Source: Kalaharituber pfeilii
Lineage: Eukaryota; Ascomycota; Pezizomycetes; Pezizales; Pezizaceae
Direction: 5' to 3'
Assembly (NCBI GenBank): GCA_015179045.1
Contig: WHUZ01000054.1
Span: 372,001 to 436,000, forward strand
Length of the DNA: 64,000 nucleotides
Shown piece after piece: positions 1-11,710 of the stretch. The position numbers and the translations under genes are program-made. A model generated the notes under the pieces. That model saw only the letters and a list, made by a program, of their open reading frames with translations, searched no databases and was not told the origin of the DNA. The first letter of the stretch is position 1, and the number at the start of each line of letters is the position of its first letter.

Positions 1-12
1 TGAGCAGGACAC

Positions 13-83
13 AGCTTTTTTTCTCTTTATATATCATTACTCGCATGCTGCCCTTTCGGCTATGTTATCGGCTATGGCGAGAG
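13..83 (-). mobile_element. 3'-tail-only LINE insertion, second family
   Basis: This is a poly(T) run followed by a stretch that, read on the minus strand, is the stem-loop that ends the second LINE family here (compare 28276-28305, 52978-53007 and 55604-55633). The loop side carries about 14 extra bases. AGGACAC occurs at 6-12 and again at 84-90, consistent with a 7-bp target-site duplication. Nothing of the LINE except its last ~70 nt is present. The window edge is close, so the left side cannot be inspected further. Confidence 0.6.
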
Positions 84-90
84 AGGACAC

Positions 91-1437
91 TGGTGTTAGC
101 TTGGCATACTTCACCTACCTAATTATTTGAAAACAAGATGTAGGTACTTGCACCTGGGTACGAGATCAACTTGCACCCCCAAGTTCTCTCGGCCTCGTAT
201 ACGATACTCATGAATAACACATATACCCATACTTGATACAAGAGATAATGTGCTGATATTGGCCGATCAGCAATCGCGCGCCATCAATTCGCTGCACAGT
301 TTTGCAGTAGGCTATTATGAAACCTGATGTCTGTGGTGAGAGAAATTCATAATCTGTGTGATCAAGTTCCAAGGGTTTTCGTAGATATATGAGTGTGAGA
401 CATAAGGATATACTTGCATGGAATTGCCAAATTTCACCAAGTAGCTTGAGTTTCTCAAATTCCTGAGCGCTAAATCTCGCGCTTAATTACGCGACTACAC
501 TACTTTCTAGATTTTACAATGGAGTAGAATTCACAATCTAAGCCAGTGTCAGCTAAGTTGACGAGCGGAGCAGATAAATAAATTGTCGGACCGCTAATCG
601 CGGCAATAGTTATAATTATCCCGGCTTTTTGCTAGGAAGAGAAATTGTTGCGCTCGAGCTGAGCACAAGAATATCCTCAGTTCATGTGCTCAGTGTACCC
701 CGCCTAGGTTAGAATTGTTCTGGAAACCACAGAACGCTTTTCCAGAAAGTGTCTTCATGACTTGCGATTGATAACCACCAACCCTGGAGGAAAGAGAGTT
801 GTTGATCTACTGTATTGGTAGATCTGATACAGTAAGAAACAGATGCTAATGATAAGACAACCAAACCAGAGCATATTTTAAGCAACTTGTTCACTAAATA
901 ATGTGGTAAGTACACTCGTGACTGTTCGCAGTTCCATCTCCCTGTACTTTTACAAGGTGGCTTCGTTATTTATTTTTATTATGCAGTCTTCGGCCTCTAC
1001 AAGATCGTGAAGTCGTGTTCTAATGGCAATATCCGGGTCCTGTAATAAAGATCCCGGAATACCTTTCCGAATATTCCAAGTACCCAGGTTATAACATGGG
1101 TGCAAGTTATAGATGGCCTTACCGTGATCGCCAGACACCGTTGGTTTAAACGCTTCTGACTAACTTCAAAGAGATCTCGCCTGAGCTTAAGGCTCATCTT
1201 GAACTGCTTTGCTGCGGAGAACCCCAGGCTATCACGATCTTAGCAGAGCTCTGTTACGTACTAACCCTAACTCCATTGCGATTGATCCGATGCTATTCAA
1301 ATCTTGACGCGGGAGACCCTGTATCCGCACCCGGAATATCAGTAGTTTTTCGGTGTTTGTCACTCGATGTTTGACAGGACGGTGAGAATTGTTGAATGTC
1401 TACGTTTCTTAGCAAGTTTCGTGCTCTTTATAGACAA
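91..1437. other. AT-rich intergenic stretch, no gene seen
   Basis: The short open frames here lack introns with consensus sites, recognisable motifs and coding character. I see nothing but the upstream region of the mannanase gene. Confidence 0.5.
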
Positions 1438-1446
1438 TATAAAAGG
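1438..1446 (+). promoter_or_regulatory. TATA box of the GH26 mannanase gene
   Basis: TATAAAAGG lies 103 bp upstream of the chosen ATG at 1549. It falls inside the open frame that starts at the earlier in-frame ATG (1396), which argues against that earlier start: the TATA box and the signal peptide both point to 1549. Confidence 0.55.
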
Positions 1447-1548
1447 TCCATCTCCTGTGCCACCTCAAGCCTCAGTTTGCTTGCTCTCCAGTCGCATCTC
1501 GAGGTGAAATACTATAGTAGTAGTATTTATGTACCCGCAGCTGGGACC

Positions 1549-3327
1549 ATGTTTTCCCGAACAATCCTCCTTAGCCTGTTGGCCGTGGTAGCCTCCTTCC
1601 CTTCTGCCTTTGCTGTTGTCTATGAGGCTGAAAATGGCGCGCTCTCTGGTACTACCATTGGAACCTCCGTTGCGGGTTACAGTGGAACCGGCTACGTTGA
1701 AGGTTTCGATACGGAGACCGACTCCCTCACCTTCACTGTCACTAGCACTTCCGGCGGCCTTTATGATTTGAAGATCAGGTATTCTGCGCCATACGGATCG
1801 AAATATACACGATTGTCGTTGAATGGAGGAGGTGGTGGCGAGGTTTCCCTTCCTGAGACGACGGAATGGCTGGATGCCGATGCGGGACAAGTCCTTTTGA
1901 ATGCAGGATCCAACAAAATTACCCTCATAAATCATTGGGGATGGTAAGCCATTATTGCTCATGACATATGACTGAAACGATGTAGCACCAATAGCTAACC
2001 TGCTGGCCGAAGGTACCTCATTGACTCCTTGAGCGTAACTGAGTCCGCACCACGCCCACCACATCAGGTCAAGAACGTGCTTGTTAACCCAGCCGCTACT
2101 TCAGCGACCAAGGGCCTTCTCAGCTATCTTTTGAGCCAGTCTGGTACCAACATCTTGTCTGGCCAGCAGGAGATTTCCTCCATCACGTGGCTCGAGCAGA
2201 ATGTGGGAAAGACTCCAGCTATAGCTGGTTTGGATATGATAGACTACTCACCATCCAGAGTTGAGAGGGGCACAGTTGGTACCTCTGTCGAGGAGGCTAT
2301 CGCTTTTGAAGCCAGGAGAGGAATCGTCACCTTTGTATGGCACTGGGTATGTCCTCCCCGCATTCTCATATCGCTTTTCTTACAAGCGTTCATGGACACC
2401 GCTGCCATCATTTTGGTAAACACTAGCTTGAGAAGAATCTCCTGCTAACCTCTCAATTGCACAGAATGCTCCAACTGGCCTAATTGATACCGCGGGCAAG
2501 GAATGGTGGCGTGGATTCTACACTGAAGCCACGACTTTCGATGTCCAGGCAGCCCTTGCAGAGGGCCCCAGCGGTGCAAACTACCAGCTGCTCATTCGTG
2601 ACATTGACGCTATCGCAACGCAGCTCAAGAGGCTTCAAACTGCCAATGTCCCAGTTCTTTGGAGGCCTCTGCATGAGGCTGAGGGTGGATGGTTTTGGTG
2701 GGGTGCTAAGGGAGCTGAGCCATGCAAGCAGCTCTGGAGGATTGTCTATGACCGCATGACCAACTACCACAAACTCAACAATTTGATCTGGATCTGTAAG
2801 TGCTCCATTGGCATTTATGCTAGCCATTTCATTAGAAGTGCATTCTCACCATGAACACCGCTACTTTAGGGAATTCCGTTGACCCTGCTTGGTACCCTGG
2901 TGCCGATGTCGTCGATATCGTCTCTTACGACAGTTACCCTGCTGCTGGCGACCACGGCCCTGTCTCTACCCAGTTCAGCCGGCTCGTGTCTCTCACTAAT
3001 GACACTAAGCTCATCGCAATGTCTGAGGTTGGCTCCATCCCGGATCCGCAACTCGTCTTCGTCTATGGCCTCCGCTGGAGCTGGTTCTGTGCCTGGAGTG
3101 GCGATTTTATCAGCGGCGGCTCTCACAACAGCCTAACCTTCCTTCAATATCTGTACAACCACGCCAAAGTGATCACTTTGGACAAGCTACCATCCAACTG
3201 GAAGAACGGTGGTAGCACGTCTACCTCCACAACCACTGCAGCTCCAGCCTCCACCACGACGCGAGCACGTACCTCCACACGTACCACTTCCATTACAACT
3301 CCAACGTCTACTGAGGGGCAGGTTTGA
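1549..3327 (+). CDS. Secreted CBM35-GH26 endo-beta-1,4-mannanase
   Basis: Predicted secreted beta-mannan hydrolase, 505 aa. Exons are 1549-1943, 2013-2346, 2465-2795 and 2870-3327; all three introns have GT/AG ends and the first two have GCTAAC branch sites, and phases join in frame. The product starts with a signal peptide ([20 protein letters not shown]), then a CBM35-like beta-sandwich module (about residues 24-135, from VVYEAENG to [13 protein letters not shown]). The GH26 barrel follows: [19 protein letters not shown], the acid/base Glu in [19 protein letters not shown], and the nucleophile Glu in SEVGSIPDP, then [13 protein letters not shown]. It ends in a Ser/Thr-rich tail (about 35 aa) of the sort that normally links to another module, but a TGA follows and no CBM1 is present. 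An upstream in-frame ATG (1396) would bury the signal peptide and was not used. Family and catalytic residues are established knowledge; mannan as substrate is inference. Confidence 0.92.
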
Positions 3328-5472
3328 GTTGTATTATAATGTATACTTAAGTACGCAGAATAGAAGGAATACTCTGTAGGGTATTGAATATACTGGAATT
3401 CATCTAGTGTGCCATGAGAAAGCTTGTGCGCAACGCGATTTCTGAATGCACTTTCTGATAGGGTTATTATACTATAATATGATTTGTAATCTCGATACCA
3501 TATGAAATGCATGATGTGTGGCTTCGGTCGTTATTAGCTACTTCTAGAGAAGTACCACCAGCCAGTAGTGTGCTAGCGCTCGTGAGACTGTGGCACACGG
3601 CGAGTCACTTATATAAGTTTGGCCTCATGCAATATCAGGGCCGATCGCTCATTAACTGAGCTCGACTTGCGCACACGACGAGTTAAGGGAAAGGACAAAT
3701 GATGCTTAGATGATGAACAGCCTCGAAGTTGGAAGTGGCCATACTGATGGCCACCTCGAGCTTCAATTAGTGGCTATGGCGTGCATGTAAAACATTTCTT
3801 TAGTACACACATTTGAACAAGATTATAGAAACAATGCGCTTTCGTCACTTTACGTAGAATATGACTCCAATTCCGTGCGAACCCGGCAATGAGGCGCGTT
3901 ACTGTTTGGCTTTGCAAGATCTACGGTGGTTACTAACAGATGACAAGAGCTCGAGACGTACTAGTACTTCTTTAGTTGTTGACGGAGGTATTCACTCTGG
4001 TCTTCCATGATTAACGGACGTCGCTTTTTGGGAACTCTGGATTTAGCTGAGAGGGGCTTTTACATACGTATTGTAACCCAGAATATGTAGAGCCAATTCC
4101 TCTTTGCAAACCAATGTCGCATGCAAGAAAATCCCGTCGAGTCCGGGGCGAGAATAGTCGACATCCCCAACTCCAGCAGACACCAACGCCATTCCCAAAA
4201 AAATGACATTCACCCCAGCAGACTCAACTCTCTTTTGCTTAAATTTTCCAAACAGTCCCACATGGGGAGTAGAGAAATTAAGCATTATTGTACTTACGAC
4301 TCCGTAGTCCTGACACTCGCCGCATACTTGCAGGGCGCACGGTTGTGTCAGGCCTGTGCTAAACTTGCATGTTGCAAGGGAGATTTTGGGGACCAAAAAA
4401 AAAAAAAGAAAAAAACAGATCCAACCTAATTTCTTGTGCCTAGCAAGTATGTAGAGTGATCATGAAATAGCTTTGGGAAGGTGTCTATTATTCCCAAGGT
4501 CTACTCTATTTCATACTGTATGCTAAATACTAGTTACGACGGGGGGATACGCTCTCGATGTATGCCGGTACCTGAACAATGGAGTTCGCTAGTGGGGAAC
4601 ATTAATATGCTGGCCCTTTATTAGTTTCTTAAATGATTGTCTGGTGGTACAGTACTTACCGCAATCCCCACTTATGACCCTGCATTTTATATACAGTCTA
4701 ACCTTGCTATGCCGGATGGCTTCTGATTCGGACAACAGTTTCCCATACAAATTGGCCTTGCTATGATATACCGGACGCCCTAACAATACTGGACCGGACA
4801 GAAACCTCCTGACAAGTACCCCCTGTCTCCATATAAATAATACAGTATCATGTCATGCCAAATTGTAGGAACTGGAATTGCTGCTTAAGGAAGCAGGACA
4901 GGTGTGGCAACCCGAATGAGGAAATGCTGTTTTAGGAAGCAGGGCATTAAATTAGCGCGGACCAAAACTCTATAAAATGAGGGTCGAGAGGTAGAGAAGC
5001 TGAAAGAAAAGACAAGGAGGAATATACAATACACTGCAACACAAATCGCTCTAACGGCGTATGTACCGGTGCTAGCTCAACTCCAGCGGCGCGTCGCTTG
5101 GCGGCCACCACTCCACGTGTGCGGGACTGCGGGCCGGCACGTGGCCGCGGGCAAATGTGCGACGCCGACAGGGGTGCGCGTGCGGAGGTGCCATGCAATG
5201 CAATGAATGCCATGCCAGCCATGGCCTTCTTGCGGGCAGAGCTTGACGCCTTTACTGCTGTTGAGATTCACCAAGTTAGTCCCTTTTACACTCTTTTCTG
5301 AATCTCTGAAACTAAGAAAACTGCACTCGCGTTCCCCCCCAACTCTACTCAGACGAGGATGCAGCGACGATCGGCCGCAAATGGACTACTTGTCCGCCTT
5401 GTAACTTGCCAGCTTAGTGTTCTTCTCATGTTTTTTCTCCCAGCGGTAGCTTTCCCTCGTGGCTACTCCTGA
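3328..5472. other. Intergenic stretch with transposon traces
   Basis: No gene is supported. There is an A-rich tract at 4394-4416. At 4692-4780 the sequence TA|CAGTCTAACCTTGCTATG resembles the end of a Fot1/pogo-type element, but I found no matching right end. A GC-rich patch at 5085-5230 stands out from the AT-rich surroundings and has no motif I recognise. Confidence 0.4.
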
Positions 5473-6930
5473 ATGGATATTCAAGAGGCAACCCCCTTCG
5501 ACATTCAAAAACCAACTTGGTCCTCAGCTATCATCATACCCAGCGATGGGCAAGCTTTATTCAATGCTGAGATGGCGAGGTGGAGTGATTATGAGAATCC
5601 TGGTGTGAGCGTGGTGGTCAAGAGGCTTACCGAACAAGATGCTGTGCGAACAGTAGATGGTTTCTCTCACCCAACCCTATCAGCTGCCAAAAATCGTTTT
5701 TTAAAGAAATGATTACAATATGTATAGGTGCAATACTGCAATCAGAAAGGCAGGAGGTTCCTCGTACAGAATTCTGGCCATGGATGGTCAACCATGTCTT
5801 CAATTCAGGATGTTGCCCTCATCAAGGTCAACGGAATGGAGAACATTAATATTGATACAACCACAAACACTGGGTCCCGCCGTGGATATGGGTCAATTGA
5901 TTCGTGCTCTTTTCGAAAAGCAATGACAAACAAGTACGTACCAGCCTGCTAGCGAGTGAATGTATTTATTCACCAATTTCTAACGTTGTACAGCTCTTGG
6001 GACATGCGACTGCCCTGGTGTGATTGGCGCTATGTTTGGTGGTAGATTGCAAGGCAAATATGGACTTCTTATTAGTCAACTTATCCGCGCACGTGTTGTG
6101 CTCCACGATAGCAGTGTTATCGTTGCATCTAGTACCCAGAATTTCTGGGGACTTCGCGGCGCGGGTCACAATCTGGGAATTGTGACAGAAGTCAAAATCA
6201 TGATCTACCCCGTCGACAGCGGCGGTCTTCATTCAATGCGGTCACCTATTATGAAGACTACCAGCTTGAGACAATTTTTGGCGCCATGAACAATATCACT
6301 CTTCCCGAGAGGTCATCAGCTTACGTTATGTTTTTCAATGAGAATAAGGTTAGGGTTAGTAGCTGTCCATCTTTGATGTCAGAATTCCTCAATACACTAC
6401 GCGCAAAGAGATCGTAGTTCCGTGGTCACAGCTCAACACGGAGGGAATGCTTGGTATTGTGGTGCAACCGTGGCTGGCGTAAGAACGCATTCTCCACCAG
6501 TATCAACTTCTACAACCTCACCTACGTTCACACAGTGTGGAATAGCTACCGCCAATTAATTTAACAGAACCCTGCGGCTCATCAAAGCATCTTTATTTGG
6601 GAGACGTATCCTATGCAGGGGATGCGTAACCGTGACATTTCTCACATCGATGTGGTTTTCCTCATCTACGAAAGTGCTAGCTTGGACGCTACGATGACTG
6701 CTTATGGAACTAATACGTTCAGGAATATCCATAACTCACACAATGGATACAATGGCAAGCCACGAGTGTACGTCAACTATGGCCACGGTATGGAGCAGCC
6801 AGCTGAATTCTATGCATGGGATGCCTGGCGACAAGTCAAGTTGGCAAACCTGAAGGAACAATATGATCCTTACGGAAGATTCAATGTTTATCACCCGGTC
6901 CCCACGTCGACTCCAGGATTCACCCCATAA
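5473..6930 (+). pseudogene. Berberine-bridge-type FAD oxidase, decayed
   Basis: Remnant of a flavin oxidase of the FAD_binding_4/BBE family, 6-hydroxy-nicotine-oxidase-like. Exon 1 (5473-5652) joins through a 75-bp GT..AG intron to an exon from 5728 that holds NSGHGWS, with the His expected to bind FAD covalently. Near 5870 the frame breaks before GPAVDMGQLIRALFEKQ; an in-frame TGA follows that block, and a GTACGT..TACAG intron (about 5934-5991) leads to CDCPGVIGAMFGG, RLQGKYG and GLRGAGHNLGIVTEV. The frame breaks again near 6230. Later blocks (YVMFFNE, VVPWSQLNTEGMLG, NAFSTSINFYNLT) are in several frames with a TAA near 6562. The C-terminal BBE segment (6613-6930) contains YVNYGHGMEQ and WRQVKLANLKEQYDPYGRFN. 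At least four lesions make a functional product very unlikely. Confidence 0.85.
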
Positions 6931-7552
6931 AGTTCAAGCACTATCAGGATTAGATAAGCCTACTTTTAATTAGCCAGGCTTTTTTTGAATCTCTTTTTTT
7001 TTTTTTTTCAGTTATTTCCACTCTCTTCAATTATATGAATTTTGAATATTTATTCGGGCAATATGGCGGGTCAGAATTTTTATGACGTCTGACTGGAGAT
7101 TGTATTGGTGAATCTCTGTGCTGTTTTCTTTCTCCTTGGGTGTTGGAATTTTGTCTTTTCAGGGTCGGCGGCGAACGGAGCTCTTTTTAGAAATGTTCCT
7201 ACTTAGATACATGCCAGGAGAATCCCCATCGGTCCAATTCCATATGCCAAATGGTCATAGTGGGTCGGGCGAAATCTAGATTAATAAATTATATAACACC
7301 GGTATATGTTCGCAGCCCTCTACCTCGTCTTCAACCCAGGGTTCGAGTCCTGCATTCAGATTTATGCATGTTCTCCGCATTATCGAACGCCCAGCCCTTT
7401 CCCGAAGCGCAGAAGTCACCAATAAAACTATACCCCTTAAGAAGGTTAATCAGCTCTTCAGTTTCTTCGGATTTGGCATCCACTCTTATCCTTTGCAGTA
7501 TTATAACACATTCACAGCTTCACATATTTGCACGAATATCAGACCTGTATTT
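6931..7552. other. Intergenic spacer
   Basis: Holds the 3' flank of the oxidase pseudogene, a T-rich tract (about 6985-7010) and the upstream region of the hydrolase. A GGTTCGAGTCC at about 7340 resembles a Pol III B box, but no tRNA fold or A box accompanies it. Confidence 0.4.
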
Positions 7553-8826
7553 ATGGCACTGCAACCCTATCACCACTGTCTGAAATGGTTTTCTCCCCGC
7601 TTAGATTCTGCGCGAACCATCCCACCGCCCGAGCGTGAGGGAGTCATGCGCACTTGGGTACCGACGCCCGGTGGAAACTTAGAGTTGCTTTACTCACTCC
7701 CGCACAGTAGCCGATCGTCATGGAAACCCGCATTGCTTTTTATTCACGGAGGTTTGAGATCTAGTCATGGCGCTGAGTTTGAGATGACGTTTTGCTAAGT
7801 CCGTGCTTTTCCGTTGTCTTAGGTTTTGAGCAAGCATCATGCTTCATAAATTTCCTACCGTGTTTCTCTCACTCACCGCCTCCAGAGCAGGAGTTGTTCG
7901 GAGGCCACCCGTGCTTCGCGATTTCGCTCCGAGGCCATGGAAATTCATATCAACCGGGTTTCTTGCGCATGTACTTCACTTCCAAATATCAGCTCACCCA
8001 AGACATCTGCGCAGCCATAAAATATATCTGCACTGACCCCGCACTTCTGGGTGCCGAAACCCCTCCTGAGCTCTTCCGGTTACCCCCCGAAATCATTCTC
8101 TTCGGGCACGCCTCTGGCGGAGGTCTCGCACAATACCTCCTCCAATCGCCGCTCTACCAAACCGAGATCGCCATGCCCGGAGCCGCAAATGTGATTGGCC
8201 TTGGCTTACTAGGGGCAATGCCCTGCTTTGGGTCACTATGTATCTGGAAAAACTGGATTCTGCGCCTCGATCCATGGGCGATATTCCGCTTCTGGCATCT
8301 CGGTCATCCCCGGAGTCCGCTGAGTTCGACGGCCCTTGTGCGGGGGGCATTTTTCAGCAACGAGATGCCGGAGGATGACGTCATTGCATTTGAGAAGGGC
8401 ATGCCTGAGTGGGAGAGTATGTTGTGGTTCGTGGAGATGATATGGAATGGGTGGATTGATATAGCTGGAGTACTGAGAGGGCTATTGCAGGGTGGCGTGG
8501 TGTCAGCGCTGGAGGAGGATCGCCGACAAAGGATATTGGTGGTGGCAGGTGGAAAAGATCGATTGATAGATGTGGCGGTGATGGAGCAGATGACGGCCGT
8601 GTATCGTGGACTATGGTCAAAGGTGGTGCCCAAGGTGTGGGGGAGCGGGGAGGAGACATTGACTGAGGAGGTGGCATCCCAGGCGGAGACTCGGGTGGCG
8701 TTTGAGGTGGTAGAGGGGAGTGGCCATCATTTGATGAAGGATGTATACTGGAAGGATTGTGCGGAGAAGGTAGCAAGGTGGCTGCTGCGGTTTAGTGTTG
8801 AGGAGGGTGGTGTGAAGGTGATGTGA
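7553..8826 (+). CDS. Alpha/beta hydrolase, nucleophile position altered
   Basis: Predicted 400-aa alpha/beta-hydrolase. Exons 7553-7751 and 7823-8826 are joined across a 71-bp intron (GTTTGAG...CTTAG); joining restores HGGFEQASCF, the oxyanion-hole region, which is broken in the genomic reading. Further motifs are SLRGHGNS, the nucleophile-elbow region FGHASGGGLAQYL, VVAGGKDRLID (acid) and EGSGHHLMKD (catalytic His). In the family the elbow normally reads G-H-S-x-G-G; here it is G-H-A-S-G-G, so Ala sits where the nucleophilic Ser is expected and Ser is one residue later. The enzyme may be inactive, use the shifted Ser, or be divergent. The start MALQPYHHCLKWF was chosen because the conserved part begins soon after; an upstream in-frame ATG at 7364 exists. 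No signal peptide is seen, and the substrate is unknown. Confidence 0.8.
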
Positions 8827-9260
8827 GTAGGTGGAGTCGCTCGCTTTGCGGCTAATATCATGTTTTTGGAAACCTTCTCGCATCTGGATGTGGGAGTGGC
8901 TGATATTCATTTTGGAAGAATTACTTATATCTGCGTTGGAGTGATTGCACTTAAATCCCAATACAGCGACCAACCGCATTACCCTCAAAGAATGCTAGGT
9001 GACTCTACTGATGCGTTTATATATGTTTTTAGTATGCAATATGCCCACTTGGGGACGCGATTTAGTGCACATATTCCAACTTTAGGATCGTCGCTTTGCT
9101 ATTGTGTTTGGATTTGATATTAAGCAAGCGGGAATAGCAGTACAGACAGGATTCTTTATTTTTCCCCATTCTCTTTCCTTTCGCTTTTGCCTGTAGGTAA
9201 GTCAATAGAGAATGCAGTAAACACAATGTGTATTTGAGATACCTTACATAATTTCTAGTA
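8827..9260. other. 3' flank of the hydrolase gene
   Basis: No gene, repeat or RNA seen. Confidence 0.4.
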
Positions 9261-9830
9261 GGGGTTGTCGACGATTAATTGACAATGGTTACCACACTTC
9301 ACTATACTTTACTATACTTGACCGAGGCGCTTTTAGTGCCTTGGCCCCTTCGTTCATTGGCTCATTGGATGGTGGCCCAACTTACTAACATAAGTTCTCT
9401 TACCTGACTGGTAAAGGGCTGTTCTGGTAAGTAGAGTTCAGTTAGTAACCCACTTTGCTGCATTATTTTGCACCATATGCAGCACTCGCATATTGATATC
9501 AACATTCACATCAACAATTCAGTGCGCATCTACAAACACAAACAACGCACACATATTTGATTCATATTTGTGTTTTCATCACATACCAATTAAGAATTAA
9601 CTATATGATAGCTTTGATGTCGCTGTCCAAATACTTATTTTTCTCTCTAGTATTACAGCTCTTTGACTTAGATGGGCATGTTGCAAAAGATTAAGTCGAT
9701 ATGTGATGTGTAAGGGACAGGTAAGTATTCATATTACTAATAAATTTCGCCGGGGTACCTCACGACTTCTGCCTGGCATGTTTTCCCTGGTAACTTTTGG
9801 TAACATTCCCAATTAGTCGTCGACAACCCC
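9261..9830 (-). mobile_element. TIR element, copy 1 (non-autonomous)
   Basis: A 570-bp element with terminal inverted repeats GGGGTTGTCGACGA...TCGTCGACAACCCC, extending with mismatches to about 35 bp. It is preceded by TA and followed by TG, consistent with a TA duplication that has mutated on one side. The same sequence occurs in opposite orientation at 11711-12362: both copies share the blocks CTTCACTATACTTTACTATA, the AGGCGCTTTTAGTGCCTTGG block and TCAAAGAGCTGTAATAC. On the minus strand this copy contains the ATGCCCAT that starts a short reading frame in copy 2, but here the frame stops at once. Superfamily is not assigned; TA targets and this type of N-terminus would allow a PIF/ISL2EU-like or Tc1-like relative. 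Confidence 0.75.
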
Positions 9831-11710
9831 TGGTAAATCATATTTTGCAAGTGGTGTGCGGTGACATCTGACACACCCGTGACGCTCGTGACTGCATCCG
9901 CACTCAATAACCACAACAGCATTTGTTAATGTGCTTTATGTGGGTATTAATTAAAGGGTCATTCTTGTGATCTAGCACTTTTGCCCACTCAAAAGTTGTA
10001 GGTGCGAAGGAATTATGGCTTGTCGCATTTCTATCAGAAGGCTTGGCATTTATTGGTACGAGGTTGGTAGAATAATTTGTCTGCTTAACCTAAAAGTAAA
10101 GGGGAAGTGGTCTAGTGGTCGTAATGCAACTGCCGATTGACTCAACGAACCTGGCGACCTGGCCTATCAAAGGCCTCATTCGTCATTGCGATTAAGCAGA
10201 CAAATCACCAGTTTAAACGGGTTGAGGATTTCAACTGTGTAAAAGCACCGGTTGCTTGGAACCCTATCCTGATTTGCCATTTCCCTTTTTCTATTCAGAC
10301 CCATTTCTGATAGATAGAGAAAGCTCCACACCAGAGGCTGGCCCGAATTACGCACGGTGGTAATTTGAAAGATCCATACCATGCAATCTTTCTGCATGCC
10401 CTGCGTTCTTACAACAGGTACTTGTTGGAAAGGGATAAACGGTTCGAGTTTTTTGAAATTTGTCTTTACTGTGTTCACCTGTTTCAAAAGATATGGGCTC
10501 ATGTAGAGAGTGCTGCTTCTCAAGAGCCCATAAAGAATATAATGATAGCGTCGAGGTAATGATAGCAGAGCCGGCATCACCGCCTTTATCTTATCCCCGC
10601 ACCACAGAGCGCGGAAGTCTAAGGAAAATTCCATGACTCCTCCGCAGGGCACATTTGCTAATGATGGCATCCGCAGTTCAAATATAAAAAAGAAAATAAA
10701 GAAGCTTGTGACACTGGCTCGTACACTGGCCGCTTCTGATCTCAAAAGTGAGGAAGTGTTCATTAAGCAACATTGACATGCGCACACTGAAACTGCTTGT
10801 AGCCGAAAATTTTACGACGAGAAATCGGTCTCTTTTTAGCGGTGATATTTTGTTGCACTTCTTGCACAGATGGCGTCACAACCTCGATTGAAATTCTGAA
10901 AGTTGAGAACGATTTAGCTTAATCGATTTTATCGACGATCCAAAAGTGCGGGGTTTCTACTGAATCGCATGGATGTAAAGCTTGTTCGATTTGCACGGGA
11001 TTCTGGCCAACAAAATAGCTTTAGGGGAAGAGGAGCAAGATTGCTGAGGTTCTCTGGCGAATTTGAGGCCAAGACCTCCGATATGCATCCACGCCTCTTA
11101 CCGCCGCAGAATGCACCTGGTAGAGTGATAAGTATCAGGTACTTGATTACTGCATGAACATGGAGTTTGTCAACCTGCCCACCAATCAATAACTTATTTG
11201 GTGGAAAGACGAACTAAAGTTAACTCACCGATAAAAGCGAAACCGTGATGGAGCGAAGCGTAGTACAGGTGTAGTGCTGTAACGTAACGAAACGTAGAAA
11301 TAGAGCAGATGGAGAAATGTGAATGGCAGCCCTCGATACGTGGTTACGAGACTAACCCATATGTAGGGTACGGATGCTTAACTAAAAAGAGCTTTCCACC
11401 GTTTTTCTGAACTGACAACTATGCGATGTATGTTTTAAGTCCGAAAATTGTGTCGAAGTTTTTGTATTCGAACACCACTATAATTCTCTGCATCGCTTCC
11501 CTCTTATCTTGAATAACAGGTTAGGTTTGAGCCCCTGCCGCAGTATATTGCTCTTTGTAGTATTCTGCTCTTTGCAGTGTCATTATATTCACATTATTGA
11601 TTATCTACAGCGAGAGAGAGAGAGAGAGAGGGGGGGGGAGGGAGAGGGGGGTAAATACACAAAGTTAAATAATGTATTTATGCCTCTGTGTTGCTGCTTA
11701 ATATAAAGTA
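9831..11710. other. AT-rich spacer between inverted TIR copies
   Basis: A 1.9-kb stretch enclosed by the two TIR copies. A 203-codon minus-strand frame (10176-10787) has no recognisable domain, no good introns and AT-rich composition; I do not call it a gene. TGGTCTAGTGGTCG at about 10108 looks like a tRNA A box, without a convincing B box or fold. A (GA)n run at about 11612-11630 passes into a G-rich run to about 11651. Confidence 0.45.

Noticed and set aside
1396..1548. Upstream in-frame ATG for the mannanase
   Set aside because: It would place 51 residues before an evident signal peptide, and the TATA box lies downstream of it.
7335..7350. B-box-like GGTTCGAGTCC
   Set aside because: No A box or acceptor stem; likely chance or a trace of an old SINE. 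Similar lone motifs near 12441 and 28650 were rejected for the same reason.
10100..10165. tRNA-like A box (TGGTCTAGTGGT)
   Set aside because: No matching B box at the right distance and no cloverleaf can be drawn; at most a decayed tRNA-derived repeat.
10176..10787. 203-codon minus-strand frame between the TIR copies
   Set aside because: No domain, intron signals or compositional support; it lies in AT-rich DNA and crosses several low-complexity tracts.
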